Of a stretch of 64,000 bases of DNA, positions 16,750 through 25,551 are shown in pieces. Position numbers and translations under genes: made by a program. Within the stretch, counting starts at the first letter, position 1. Each line of letters opens with the position of its first letter. The notes under the pieces were generated by a model, which saw only the letters and a program-made list of their open reading frames with translations, was not told the origin of the DNA and did not search any database. Source of the DNA: Dickeya aquatica (lineage in GTDB: Bacteria; Pseudomonadota; Gammaproteobacteria; Enterobacterales; Enterobacteriaceae); assembly GCF_900095885.1 (NCBI RefSeq), contig NZ_LT615367.1, forward strand, positions 62,001 through 126,000, written 5' to 3'.

Positions 16750-18387
16750 ATGATGCGTATTGCGGAGCATGACATGGGGAAGAAAAAAACGCCGCTGAAG
16801 CTTGGCACCTCGATAATCCTGATGGTATCGGCGGTGATAGGCTCGGTGTTACTGGTGGTGTATGCACTGCTGTTTTTTCGCATTACCGAATTAACCGAAA
16901 GCCACCTGAAAGACAAAGCGTTTGCCATTGCCCGCACCGTTGCCAATTCACCTATCGTGATTGACGATCTCAAAGGACTCGGCAATCCGGCGCTGATTCA
17001 GCGTTTCTCCGAAGAGGTGAAAAGCCGCAATCACCTGCTGTTTGTGATTGTGACGGACATGGGCGGTATCCGCCATTCCCACCCGGAGCCGGGGCAAATC
17101 GGCCGCCACTTTATCGGGGATGACCTGTATCCGGCGTTGCTGGGGCTTGAGAATACGGCGGTAAATCGCGGGGTGCTGGACCCGGCATTACGCGCGTTCA
17201 CGCCGGTGTTTGATGAAAATAATCAGCAGGTTGGCGTGGTTGTCGTCGGCATCTCATTGACCAGCGTCCAGTCGGTTATCGATGAAAACCGCTGGATAAT
17301 CCCCTGGACTATCTTGTTTGGCGCGTTGGTCGGGCTGCTGGGGACGTACTTCCTGGTCAAAGCCCTTAAACGCATCATGCTGGGCTTTGAGCCGTTCGAA
17401 ATTTCCAACTTGTTTGAGCAGCGCAACGCCATGCTTAAACAGATCAAAGAGGGGGTGATCGCGGTTGATACTAACCTGCGTGTCACCATCATCAATGATG
17501 AGGCGCGGCGGGTGTTCAGCCAGCATGGTTCTGGTGAAACGCTGGCCGCAGGTAGCACGTTACGCCGCTGGCCTGCGCTGATGAACCTGGAGAAGGTGCT
17601 GGAGTCCGGGTTGCCGCGTCAGGATGAAGAGATCAATTTCAACGGCAACCTGTTGCTGATTAACACGGTGCCGGTGGTGGTCAAGGGCGATATTATCGGC
17701 GCGATTGCGACCTTCCGTGATAAAACCGAAGTCAGTCAGCTCCTTCAGCGCCTGACCGGGATGTCTTACTACGCCGATGCGCTGCGCGCCCAGTCTCACG
17801 AGTTCATGAATAAGCTGCATGTGATCCTCGGTATGTTGCATTTGAAATACTATCCACAGCTTGAAGAGTATATTTTAAAAACCGCCAATAATTATCAGGC
17901 GGAGATTGGCTCGATTATCCGCAAAGTGAAATCTCCGGTGATTGCCGGGTTCCTGTTAGGTAAAATCAATCGGGCGCGGGATTTAGGGGTCACGCTGTCT
18001 GTCAGTGAAGACAGCCTGTTACCCGATACCGACGATGCCCGTGCCACCAATGAATTGATCACCGTGCTGGGCAACCTGATCGAAAATGCCATGGATGCGC
18101 TCTCCGGCCTGGAGAATCGTGAAATTACCGTCACCTTTCACCATCAGGACGGGCATCTGCATTGTACGGTCAGTGATGATGGGCCGGGCATTGCGCCGGA
18201 GATCCAGCAGCGCATCTATCAGGAAGGCTTTTCCACCAAAGGTGCCGGACGGGGCATCGGGTTGTATCTCACCCGACAGAGCCTTGAGAAAATTGGCGGC
18301 ACTATTGATTTTGAATCCGAACCGGACGTTTACACCCAGTTTTTTGTGAATATCCCGTATCAGGCAAGGCAGTTTGACCATGATTAA
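16750..18387 (+). CDS. dcuS: DcuS-like C4-dicarboxylate sensor histidine kinase
   Basis: 545-residue membrane kinase, close to E. coli DcuS (543) along its length. TM1 (about 20-42) is followed by a periplasmic PAS-type domain. The domain keeps the dicarboxylate-binding residues (R and H in GIRHSHPEPGQIGRHF, R in ALRAFTPVFD). Next come TM2 (about 178-200), a cytoplasmic PAS domain, the phosphorylated histidine in QSHEFMNKLHVILGML, and an ATPase domain with NLIENAMDAL and DDGPGIAP. The ATG at 16750 gives a tail like that of DcuS; ATG 16774, with a better GGAG site, is an alternative. Pairs with the next gene. Confidence 0.92.
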   Translation: MMRIAEHDMGKKKTPLKLGTSIILMVSAVIGSVLLVVYALLFFRITELTESHLKDKAFAIARTVANSPIVIDDLKGLGNPALIQRFSEEVKSRNHLLFVIVTDMGGIRHSHPEPGQIGRHFIGDDLYPALLGLENTAVNRGVLDPALRAFTPVFDENNQQVGVVVVGISLTSVQSVIDENRWIIPWTILFGALVGLLGTYFLVKALKRIMLGFEPFEISNLFEQRNAMLKQIKEGVIAVDTNLRVTIINDEARRVFSQHGSGETLAAGSTLRRWPALMNLEKVLESGLPRQDEEINFNGNLLLINTVPVVVKGDIIGAIATFRDKTEVSQLLQRLTGMSYYADALRAQSHEFMNKLHVILGMLHLKYYPQLEEYILKTANNYQAEIGSIIRKVKSPVIAGFLLGKINRARDLGVTLSVSEDSLLPDTDDARATNELITVLGNLIENAMDALSGLENREITVTFHHQDGHLHCTVSDDGPGIAPEIQQRIYQEGFSTKGAGRGIGLYLTRQSLEKIGGTIDFESEPDVYTQFFVNIPYQARQFDHD

Positions 18388-18405
18388 GGCAATTTGACCA
18401 TGATA
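18366..18405. repeat. 20-bp tandem duplication across the dcuS-dcuR junction
   Basis: AAGGCAGTTTGACCATGATT (18366-18385) is followed directly by AAGGCAATTTGACCATGATA (18386-18405), 18 of 20 identical. The first copy ends dcuS; the second carries the dcuR start codon. Confidence 0.9.
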
Positions 18406-19122
18406 AATGTACTGATCGTTGATGACGACGCTATGGTAGCGGAGTTGAATAAGTGTTATCTGAATCAGATTTCCGGGTTTAGCTGCTATGCGACCGTGCC
18501 AACGCTACAGCAGGCACGAAATCTGTTAATGCAGCCAGACTGTGCTATCGATTTGGTGTTGCTGGATATTTATATGCAGCAGGATAATGGCCTCGATTTG
18601 CTGCCGACCATCCGTGAATTCAGTGAACACACGGATGTCATCATCATTTCATCTGCCAGCGATGTCTATACCATCAAAAAGGCGCTGCATTATGGCGTGG
18701 TGGATTACCTGATTAAACCGTTCCAGTTTGCTCGTTTTGAGCAGGCGCTGACCGCCTATCGTGAAGAAGCTAATTTGCTCAAGCACCGTGAGTTTGTCGC
18801 GCAATCGGACATCGATAATCTCATCCGCCGCACCAGCGGTACGCCGACTGTCGAGCGTAAGAAACTGCCGAAAGGCTTAACCAGCCTGACATTGCGCACG
18901 GTTTGCGAGTGGATTGAAGGTAATCAGGGCGCTGAGTTTTCCACTGAGATGTTAGCCAATGCGATTGGTATTTCCCGCGTATCTTGCCGCAAATACCTTA
19001 TCTATCTGGCGGATACCGGCATTCTTGATACCAATATTCTCTACGGCTCGACAGGTCGCCCGGTTTATCTCTATCGGTTACTGCCGGAAAAACAGGACGC
19101 CCTGCGCCAGTATTGCGAATAA
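18400..19122 (+). CDS. dcuR: DcuR-like response regulator
   Basis: 240 residues (E. coli DcuR 239). The receiver domain (1-125) has the acidic pair DDD at 8-10, phospho-acceptor D in VLLDIYMQ (about 55) and K in DYLIKPFQ (about 105). The DNA-binding C-terminal half contains SRVSCRKYLIYLADTGIL. In E. coli phosphorylated DcuR activates dctA, dcuB and fumB. Start ATG 18400 matches the DcuR N-terminus MINVLI; an in-frame TTG lies six bases earlier. Followed by a bidirectional terminator and the convergent 2-hydroxycarboxylate transporter gene. Confidence 0.93.
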   Translation: MINVLIVDDDAMVAELNKCYLNQISGFSCYATVPTLQQARNLLMQPDCAIDLVLLDIYMQQDNGLDLLPTIREFSEHTDVIIISSASDVYTIKKALHYGVVDYLIKPFQFARFEQALTAYREEANLLKHREFVAQSDIDNLIRRTSGTPTVERKKLPKGLTSLTLRTVCEWIEGNQGAEFSTEMLANAIGISRVSCRKYLIYLADTGILDTNILYGSTGRPVYLYRLLPEKQDALRQYCE

Positions 19123-19137
19123 CATCGATACATAACC

Positions 19138-19156
19138 AGCCACGATTACCGTGGCT
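19138..19156 (+). terminator. First hairpin after dcuR
   Basis: AGCCACG/CGTGGCT, 7 bp with a 5-base loop, followed by TGTTTAT; weak by itself. Confidence 0.5.
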
Positions 19157-19179
19157 TGTTTATCCGACGCAATGAAATG

Positions 19180-19208
19180 AAAAAGGCCACGGAATCCGTG
19201 GCCTTGTC
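19180..19208. terminator. Bidirectional terminator between dcuR and the 2-HCT transporter
   Basis: AAGGCCACGG/CCGTGGCCTT, 10 bp with a 3-base loop AAT. An A-tract lies on the left side and serves as the T-tract for the reverse-strand transporter gene. Confidence 0.8.
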
Positions 19209-19228
19209 GCATTAACTCCGCTGAAGAA

Positions 19229-20569
19229 TTACACCAGCCAGCCCAGCAGCAGGGTAGCGGCAATCACGGTGGACGCACCGCCGATGCGGGTGGCGATTTG
19301 CGCGAACGGCATCAGCGACATACGGTTAGAGGCAGAAAGAATGGCCACATCGCCCGTACCGCCCAGACCACTGTGGCAACTGGTGACGATAGAGGCTTCA
19401 ACCGGGTACATTTTCAGGTATGGAGCGATAAAGAAGCTTATCAGCGCCATCGAGAGCACCACCGAGCCACACACCACCACATAGCCGACAGAGAACACGG
19501 CGACAACGCTTTCCAGCGGGACATACAGCATGCCAAGGCCAATCATCAGCGGCCAAACCAGTGAGCTGGAAACAAATTTGTAGAAGCTGTTCGCGCCGGT
19601 TTCCATGCTGGCGGGAATGACGCGGCCATACTTACACAGCACGGCGATCAGTATCATCAGTACCGGGCCGGGAATGTGCAGCACTTTCTCAAACAGCCCG
19701 CCGACGATAAAAAAGGTACAGATCAGCAGCAGACCGCCGCCCATCAGGTGGAAATCCACCGTTTTGGGTGCGTCTTTCACCGCAAACAGCGCACTGTCAT
19801 CGGCGTTACGTACCAGATTGCCATTACCATTCAGATCACTGCGCCAGATACCGATACGCGCCAGTACGCCGGCACAGATGATGGCGAAGATATTACCGAC
19901 AACGGCAGCAGGCGCGAGCTGGGCGACGTAGACATCCGGCGTCTGGCCGAGAATCGACGAGTAAGCCAGCGACAGCGGCAGAATGCCTTCGCCGATACCA
20001 CCGCCGATGATAGGAACGATGATGAAGAAGAAGGTGTGGTAGAAGCTATAACCAAACACTTTACCGACCAGCAGACCGGTAATCACGGCGGTCGCCGTAC
20101 CGATGACCAGTGGGATAAACATGCGAATCATCCCCTGAATCAGGATGACGCGGTTCATACCCAGAATACTGCCGACCACCAGGCTTGCGATAACGAAGTA
20201 AAGGAAGTTGGCGTCTTTCATCAACAGCTTGACGGTATCCAGCGTGTTGGCGTTAAACAAATGGAAGTAAACCAGTACCGACGGCACCATCAGGCAAAGA
20301 ATGGCTGGCCCGCCGACTTCTTTTAGCACAGGAATACGTTGACCAATATAGGCCAGTAAAAAACCCATCGTCATAATCACCGCGAACCCGCCAATCATAT
20401 TTTTAGGCAGATAACTGGCGTAAGACGCAATAAAGACAATAGCAGAGATAACGAGGAAAAGAATAAACGGCACAGACCCGATACGGGTTTTGTTAATATT
20501 CTCCAGTAAACCTGATGGTGCGGCTGTAAGCGTATTGTCGCTCAGTATTTCAGTTTCAATGTTTTTCAT
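19229..20569 (-). CDS. 2-hydroxycarboxylate transporter family protein (CitS/MaeN/CimH type)
   Basis: 446-residue sodium- or proton-coupled carrier for citrate, malate or similar acids. Two re-entrant loop motifs define the family: GGGIGEGILPLS in the first half and SGLGGTGDVAILSASNRMSLMPFAQIATRIGGA in the second (given in two pieces here: SGLGGTGDVAILSAS and NRMSLMPFAQIATRIGGA). The arginine of the last motif binds the substrate carboxylate in CitS. The start is ATG 20569 behind GGGTGA; the open frame extends further upstream without similarity. It faces dcuSR, which probably regulates it. Citrate versus malate cannot be decided from sequence. Confidence 0.9.
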   Translation of the reverse strand: MKNIETEILSDNTLTAAPSGLLENINKTRIGSVPFILFLVISAIVFIASYASYLPKNMIGGFAVIMTMGFLLAYIGQRIPVLKEVGGPAILCLMVPSVLVYFHLFNANTLDTVKLLMKDANFLYFVIASLVVGSILGMNRVILIQGMIRMFIPLVIGTATAVITGLLVGKVFGYSFYHTFFFIIVPIIGGGIGEGILPLSLAYSSILGQTPDVYVAQLAPAAVVGNIFAIICAGVLARIGIWRSDLNGNGNLVRNADDSALFAVKDAPKTVDFHLMGGGLLLICTFFIVGGLFEKVLHIPGPVLMILIAVLCKYGRVIPASMETGANSFYKFVSSSLVWPLMIGLGMLYVPLESVVAVFSVGYVVVCGSVVLSMALISFFIAPYLKMYPVEASIVTSCHSGLGGTGDVAILSASNRMSLMPFAQIATRIGGASTVIAATLLLGWLV

Positions 20570-21012
20570 TATATTCACCCTGTTGTAGCGGCATAGGACA
20601 GAGGATAAGGCTTGCTCTGCAAGGCGTGGAAACGTTTTGTTAAAGTGCGGCGCACAATAACCATCAGTCACACCATCAAAATAAACAGGCGATGTTATTA
20701 TTATGACGATATATTCTTTAGGTAATCTAGCATAGGCAAATGTTAAAAATAATAGGCATTCGCTACAAACATGAAAGAGTTGTGAACTGCGCTCCAATTC
20801 GCTTTTAAGTAATTTAATTAGTCGTTTTGTAATTAAAATTTGTTTGCGGAGTAAATAGTGAAGGGTTTTCTGATAAAGAAATAATTTTGAAAGCAGATAA
20901 GCGACGTAATAGTTGAAAAATATCATGTCGTGACGAAAATAAAAATAAATTTTTAAAAGTTACATAAATAAAAACCCCGGCGTAAAAATATCAAAAACCG
21001 CCGGTGACGGGC
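20570..21012. other. AT-rich intergenic region upstream of the 2-HCT transporter
   Basis: Promoter region for the reverse-strand transporter gene, strongly AT-rich. No clear CRP, FNR or DcuR site was recognised. Confidence 0.5.
20968..21004 (-). terminator. Candidate reverse-strand terminator
   Basis: Read on the reverse strand, CCGGCG/CGCCGG with a 16-base loop, then GGTTTTTATTT. It would stop transcription entering from the right (about 21.0-21.2 kb), where no reverse-strand gene is seen. Confidence 0.4.
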
Positions 21013-21171
21013 ATGAAAAAGCTGTATCACATAGCGCTTTGCGTGTAGCGTCGCAGAACGGCCCTTGACCCTGTGCGTGGCGGTTTATCGACTCAGCAGG
21101 CGATGTGGTGGCTGGCAGTCATGATGAATGAAGGCGATGCTCGTCAGGTCGGCATTCCCGCTGTGCGATAA
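21013..21171 (+). pseudogene. Small gene remnant with an in-frame TAG
   Basis: One frame reads MKKLYHIALCV, a TAG at 21046-21048, then 40 further codons to TAA (including DPVRGGLSTQQAMWW). The start looks like a short signal peptide. The continuous frame on both sides of a single amber codon suggests a decayed small gene. I do not recognise the family, and there is no good ribosome binding site. Confidence 0.3.
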
Positions 21172-21802
21172 AGTTTTTTTATATTGCGCAAATAGTTGGT
21201 GCATGTTCACACCGATGATAGGAATACATCACTCCTGGCGTCGTTTTGTCAGTATTTTCACCTGTATTTAACCTTTTTAACACGCTTTATTGTGCACTAA
21301 TTCACCATTCGAGAGGATTTTCCTATGAGTTATTGTGTGGTGATAATTATTGGTGTGTGCGGTTTTTCTGGTTTTACCTGTTGATTTTTTGTTTTTATGT
21401 GGATTTAGTCACCAAAAATTGCCGATATTAGGCTAACTTTATACCTTGGTGATCCTGTGGTTTCTGTTTGTAAATCCTAACAGGCGATATTGACGCGATT
21501 GTGATCTGTTGACACATTGTGGGCGTCACAAGGAGGAGAGCGGCAGAGTACCCGGAATCATGATGATTGATCCGACAGGGCTGGCGGGGTTTCCTGCTTG
21601 TCCCGCATTGTTGTCTCTCCCTGTTTACTCTCGTGTTCGTTTTTGGGCTTCCCAGGACTGACACAGAAAAGAAGACGTACAGACCACCGCGATAAACAAG
21701 GGTCGCGATAATCTCCGGCGCGATAGCGGTTGCGATCACCTCACTTCGCGAGCACAACAACGGGTCTGACTCACACACAACATCCACAATGGAGTTCATG
21801 TA
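21172..21802. other. Long dppA leader and promoter region
   Basis: About 630 bases upstream of dppA. In E. coli this operon has a long leader regulated by GcvB RNA and by Lrp/CRP. CA-rich stretches near the start codon fit GcvB targeting. No separate gene is seen. Confidence 0.5.
21776..21783 (+). promoter_or_regulatory. Predicted GcvB small-RNA target site in the dppA leader
   Basis: CACAACAT at 21776-21783 matches the CACAACAY motif bound by the G/U-rich R1 region of GcvB. A second near match, CACAACAA, lies at 21753-21760. The site is about 20 bases before the dppA start and would block ribosome loading, as shown for dppA in E. coli and Salmonella. Confidence 0.65.
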
Positions 21803-23410
21803 ATGGCTAAATCCCTGATGAAATCAAGGGTGATGAAATTCAGCCTTGGTCTTCTGGCGCTATCTGTTGCCGCCGGTGTACAGGCAAAAACCCTGGTGTA
21901 TTGTTCAGAAGGTTCTCCTGAAGGCTTCAACCCGCAGCTGTTCACCTCTGGTACCACCTTTGATGCCAGCTCCATTCCAATTTATAACCGGCTGGTCGAG
22001 TTCAAAAACGGCACCACCGAAATCGAACCGGGTCTGGCTGAGAAGTGGGATATCAGTGCTGACGGTAAAACTTACACCTTCCATTTGCGCAAAGATGTGA
22101 AGTGGCAGGACAGTAAAGATTTTAAACCGAGCCGCAACCTCAATGCCGATGACGTGCTGTTCTCTTTCCAGCGTCAGCTGGATGCCAACCACCCGTTCCA
22201 CAAAGTCTCCGGCGGTAGCTACGAGTACTTTGAAGGCATGGGCATGAATGAACTGATCAGCAAAATCGAGAAAGTGGATGACAACACAGTCCGCTTCCAA
22301 CTGACCCGTGCCGAAGCGCCGTTCCTGGCTGACCTGGCGATGGATTTCGCCTCGATTCTGTCTGCTGAATATGGCGACAAGGTACTGAAAGCCGGTACGC
22401 CGGAGAAAATTGACCTTGACCCTATCGGCACCGGGCCGTTCCAGTTACAGCAATACCAGAAAGACTCCCGTATTCTCTACAAACGCTTTGATAGCTTCTG
22501 GGGCACGAAACCGAGCATTGACCGCCTGGTCTTCTCCATCACCCCGGACGCCTCGGTGCGTTATGCCAAGCTGCAAAAAGACGAATGCCAGATTATGCCG
22601 TACCCGAACCCGGCCGATCTCGCCAGCATGAAGCAGGACAAGAACATTGAACTGCTGCAAAAGCCAGGTCTGAACGTGGGCTATCTGTCGTTCAACGTTG
22701 AGAAAAAACCGCTGGATAACGTGAAAATCCGTCAGGCGCTGACCTATGCGGTGAACAAGCAGGCCATCATTGATGCGGTCTATCAGGGGGCCGGTCAGGC
22801 TGCGAAGAACCTGATCCCGCCAACCATGTGGGGTTATAACGATGACGTGAAAGATTACGCCTATGACCCTGCCAAAGCCAAAGCACTGCTCAAAGAAGCG
22901 GGTGTGGAAAACGGTTTTGAGATTGATCTGTGGGCGATGCCGGTACAGCGTCCGTACAACCCGAATGCGCGCCGTATGGCCGAGATGATCCAGGCTGACT
23001 GGGCCAAAGTCGGCGTGAAAGCCAAAATCGTGACCTACGAGTGGGGTGAGTATCTCAAACGTGCCAAAGCCGGTGAACACCAGACGGTGCTGATGGGCTG
23101 GACTGGCGACAACGGGGACCCGGACAACTTCCTGGCGACGCTGTTTAGCTGCGATGCGGCGAAAAAAGGCTCCAACTACTCCAAATGGTGTTACAAGCCG
23201 TTTGAAGACTTGATTCAGCCAGCGCGTTCCGTATCCGATCAGGCCAAGCGTATTGAGCTGTACAAGCAGTCTCAGGTAGTGATGCACGATCAGGCTCCGG
23301 CGCTGATTGTTGCCCACTCCACCGTGTATGAACCGATTCGTAAAAACGTGAAAGGCTATGTTATCGAGCCACGCGGTGTGCATAACTTTAATCACGTATC
23401 CGTAGAGTAA
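21803..23410 (+). CDS. dppA: DppA periplasmic dipeptide-binding protein
   Basis: 535 residues, identical in length to E. coli DppA. A signal peptide ends at VQA-KTLVYCSEG (cut after about residue 28). SBP family 5 features include LAEKWDISADGKTYTFHLRKDVKW and the TGPFQLQQY motif. The mature protein binds dipeptides, delivers them to DppBC, and also serves as a haem- and Tap-linked receptor in E. coli. Start ATG 21803 follows GGAG. It is first gene of dppABCDF and is separated from dppB by 174 bases with a hairpin, so it is likely made in excess. Confidence 0.97.
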   Translation: MAKSLMKSRVMKFSLGLLALSVAAGVQAKTLVYCSEGSPEGFNPQLFTSGTTFDASSIPIYNRLVEFKNGTTEIEPGLAEKWDISADGKTYTFHLRKDVKWQDSKDFKPSRNLNADDVLFSFQRQLDANHPFHKVSGGSYEYFEGMGMNELISKIEKVDDNTVRFQLTRAEAPFLADLAMDFASILSAEYGDKVLKAGTPEKIDLDPIGTGPFQLQQYQKDSRILYKRFDSFWGTKPSIDRLVFSITPDASVRYAKLQKDECQIMPYPNPADLASMKQDKNIELLQKPGLNVGYLSFNVEKKPLDNVKIRQALTYAVNKQAIIDAVYQGAGQAAKNLIPPTMWGYNDDVKDYAYDPAKAKALLKEAGVENGFEIDLWAMPVQRPYNPNARRMAEMIQADWAKVGVKAKIVTYEWGEYLKRAKAGEHQTVLMGWTGDNGDPDNFLATLFSCDAAKKGSNYSKWCYKPFEDLIQPARSVSDQAKRIELYKQSQVVMHDQAPALIVAHSTVYEPIRKNVKGYVIEPRGVHNFNHVSVE

Positions 23411-23433
23411 TCATCCATATACGTTATATTCAC

Positions 23434-23456
23434 GGGCGATAGCTGTGCTATCGCCC
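23434..23456 (+). terminator. Hairpin attenuating dppA to dppB read-through
   Basis: GGGCGATAG/CTATCGCCC, 9 bp with a 5-base loop, no strong T-tract. Such partial terminators after binding-protein genes raise their level relative to the permease genes and protect the mRNA 3' end. Confidence 0.6.
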
Positions 23457-23584
23457 CTGCTGTTTCTATCGGGGAATAGCGGGGAGGCTTCGGCGTCCGT
23501 TTTTTCAGTGAGCCATGTCAGGCTCGGCGGCGAGACCGCTGGGCCCTTTATCTCTAATAAGAGAACGCACAGAGAGTTCGGGAT

Positions 23585-24604
23585 ATGTTGCAGTTCATAC
23601 TCCGGCGTTTGGGGCTGGTTATCCCAACGTTTATCGGTATTACCCTACTGACTTTCGCTTTCGTGCACATGATCCCCGGTGACCCGGTAATGATCATGGC
23701 AGGGGAGCGCGGTATTTCTCCAGAGCGCCATGCGCAGTTAATGGCAGAGCTTGGGCTTAACAAGCCGTTGTGGGAGCAATACCTGCATTACATTTATGGC
23801 GTGCTGCACGGTGATTTAGGCATGTCACTGAAAAGCCGGATACCGGTGTTGGACGAGTTCGTACCGCGCTTTAAAGCCACGCTGGAACTGGGTGTTTGCG
23901 CGATGATTTTCGCGGTGATCATCGGTATTCCGGTCGGGGTGCTGGCGGCGGTCAAACGCGGTTCCGTGTTCGATCATACCGCTGTCAGTGTGGCGCTGAC
24001 CGGTTACTCCATGCCGATTTTCTGGTGGGGCATGATGCTTATCATGCTGGTTTCCGTGCAACTGAACTTGACGCCGGTGTCCGGGCGCGTTGGCGATACG
24101 GTGTTTTTAGATGATGCCCTGCCGCTGACCGGCTTTATGCTGATCGATACCCTAATCTGGGGCGCGGACGGTGACTTCAAGGATGCGGTAATGCACATGG
24201 TGCTGCCCGCGGTGGTGCTGGGCACCATTCCGCTGGCGGTGATTGTGCGTATGACGCGCTCGGCAATGCTGGAAGTGTTGGGTGAGGATTATATCCGTAC
24301 TGCCCGTGCCAAAGGATTAAGCCGCCTGCGGGTGATTGTGGTACATGCGCTACGCAACGCCATGCTGCCGGTGGTGACGGTGATTGGCTTGCAGGTGGGC
24401 ACCATGCTCGCTGGCGCGATCCTGACGGAAACCATTTTCTCCTGGCCGGGGCTCGGGCGCTGGCTGATTGATGCGCTGCAACGCCGTGACTATCCGGTGG
24501 TGCAAGGGGGGGTATTGCTGGTTGCCACCATGATAATTCTGGTGAACCTGCTGGTAGACCTGACATACGGCGTGGTGAACCCGCGTATCCGGCATAAGAA
24601 ATAA
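23585..24604 (+). CDS. dppB: DppB dipeptide ABC transporter permease
   Basis: 339-residue inner-membrane protein (E. coli DppB 339). The N-terminal TM segment (LGLVIPTFIGITLLTFAFVHMIPGDP) is typical of OppB-type permeases. The EAA loop is near residues 235-255 (YIRTARAKGLSRLRVI), followed by HALRNAMLPVV. Pairs with DppC to form the channel. Confidence 0.97.
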   Translation: MLQFILRRLGLVIPTFIGITLLTFAFVHMIPGDPVMIMAGERGISPERHAQLMAELGLNKPLWEQYLHYIYGVLHGDLGMSLKSRIPVLDEFVPRFKATLELGVCAMIFAVIIGIPVGVLAAVKRGSVFDHTAVSVALTGYSMPIFWWGMMLIMLVSVQLNLTPVSGRVGDTVFLDDALPLTGFMLIDTLIWGADGDFKDAVMHMVLPAVVLGTIPLAVIVRMTRSAMLEVLGEDYIRTARAKGLSRLRVIVVHALRNAMLPVVTVIGLQVGTMLAGAILTETIFSWPGLGRWLIDALQRRDYPVVQGGVLLVATMIILVNLLVDLTYGVVNPRIRHKK

Positions 24605-24617
24605 CAGGAGGCGCAGA

Positions 24618-25523
24618 ATGACGCAAATCACGCAACCCGCAGCACAAACGGCTGCGCCAGCGCCGATGACCCCGCTTCAGGAGTTCTGGCACTATTTCAA
24701 ACGCAACAAAGGGGCCGTCGTCGGCCTGGTTTACATTGTTTTGATGCTGATCGTGGCTGTCGGGGCCAGTGTGCTGGCTCCCCATGCGCCTGCCGAACAG
24801 TTCCGTGAGGCGCTGTTAAAGCCGCCGGTCTGGCAGGAAGGCGGCAGCTGGCAGTTTATTCTTGGCACCGATGATGTCGGGCGCGATGTGCTGTCACGCC
24901 TGATGTACGGCGCACGCCTGTCGTTACTGGTCGGCTGCCTGGTGGTACTGATGTCACTGGTGCTGGGCATTGTGTTCGGGCTGGTAGCCGGTTACTTCGG
25001 CGGTTCGATAGATGCTGGCATCATGCGGCTGGTGGATATCATGCTGGCGTTGCCGAGCCTGCTGCTGGCGCTGGTGCTGGTGGCGATTTTCGGCCCCTCC
25101 ATTTTCAACGCCTCACTGGCGCTGACCTTCGTGTCATTGCCGCACTATGTGCGCCTGACCCGCGCGGCGGTGCTGATGGAGGTCAACCGTGATTATGTGA
25201 CCGCATCACGCGTGGCGGGCGCAGGGGCGCTGCGCCAGATGTTTATCAACATTTTTCCCAACTGCCTGGCACCGCTGATTGTGCAGGCATCGATGGGCTT
25301 TTCCAATGCCATTCTCGATATGGCTGCGCTTGGGTTCCTCGGCATGGGTGCACAGCCACCTACACCGGAATGGGGCACCATGCTCTCCGACGTGCTGCAA
25401 TTTGCGCAGAGCGCCTGGTGGGTGGTGACGTTCCCCGGACTGGCGATTTTGCTGACGGTATTGGCATTTAACCTGATGGGGGACGGCCTGCGTGATGCTC
25501 TCGACCCCAAACTCAAGCAGTGA
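24618..25523 (+). CDS. dppC: DppC dipeptide ABC transporter permease
   Basis: 301 residues. OppC-type N-terminal segment, [17 protein letters not shown], then HAPAEQF and [19 protein letters not shown]. The EAA loop is [24 protein letters not shown]. Starts 14 bases after dppB behind an AGGAGG site. Partner of DppB in the membrane. Confidence 0.97.
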   Translation: MTQITQPAAQTAAPAPMTPLQEFWHYFKRNKGAVVGLVYIVLMLIVAVGASVLAPHAPAEQFREALLKPPVWQEGGSWQFILGTDDVGRDVLSRLMYGARLSLLVGCLVVLMSLVLGIVFGLVAGYFGGSIDAGIMRLVDIMLALPSLLLALVLVAIFGPSIFNASLALTFVSLPHYVRLTRAAVLMEVNRDYVTASRVAGAGALRQMFINIFPNCLAPLIVQASMGFSNAILDMAALGFLGMGAQPPTPEWGTMLSDVLQFAQSAWWVVTFPGLAILLTVLAFNLMGDGLRDALDPKLKQ

Positions 25524-25551
25524 CAGCGCAAGCGGCGATAGAGGTAGAGAG

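Noticed and set aside
21490..21520. CRP-like TGTGATCTGTTGACACA upstream of dppA
   Set aside because: Half-site spacing is wrong (seven bases rather than six) and the right arm is poor.
22445..23395. 316-codon open frame opposite dppA
   Set aside because: Shadow of a highly expressed GC-biased gene; the composition (His/Arg/Val-rich, no domain) and full overlap with dppA argue against it.
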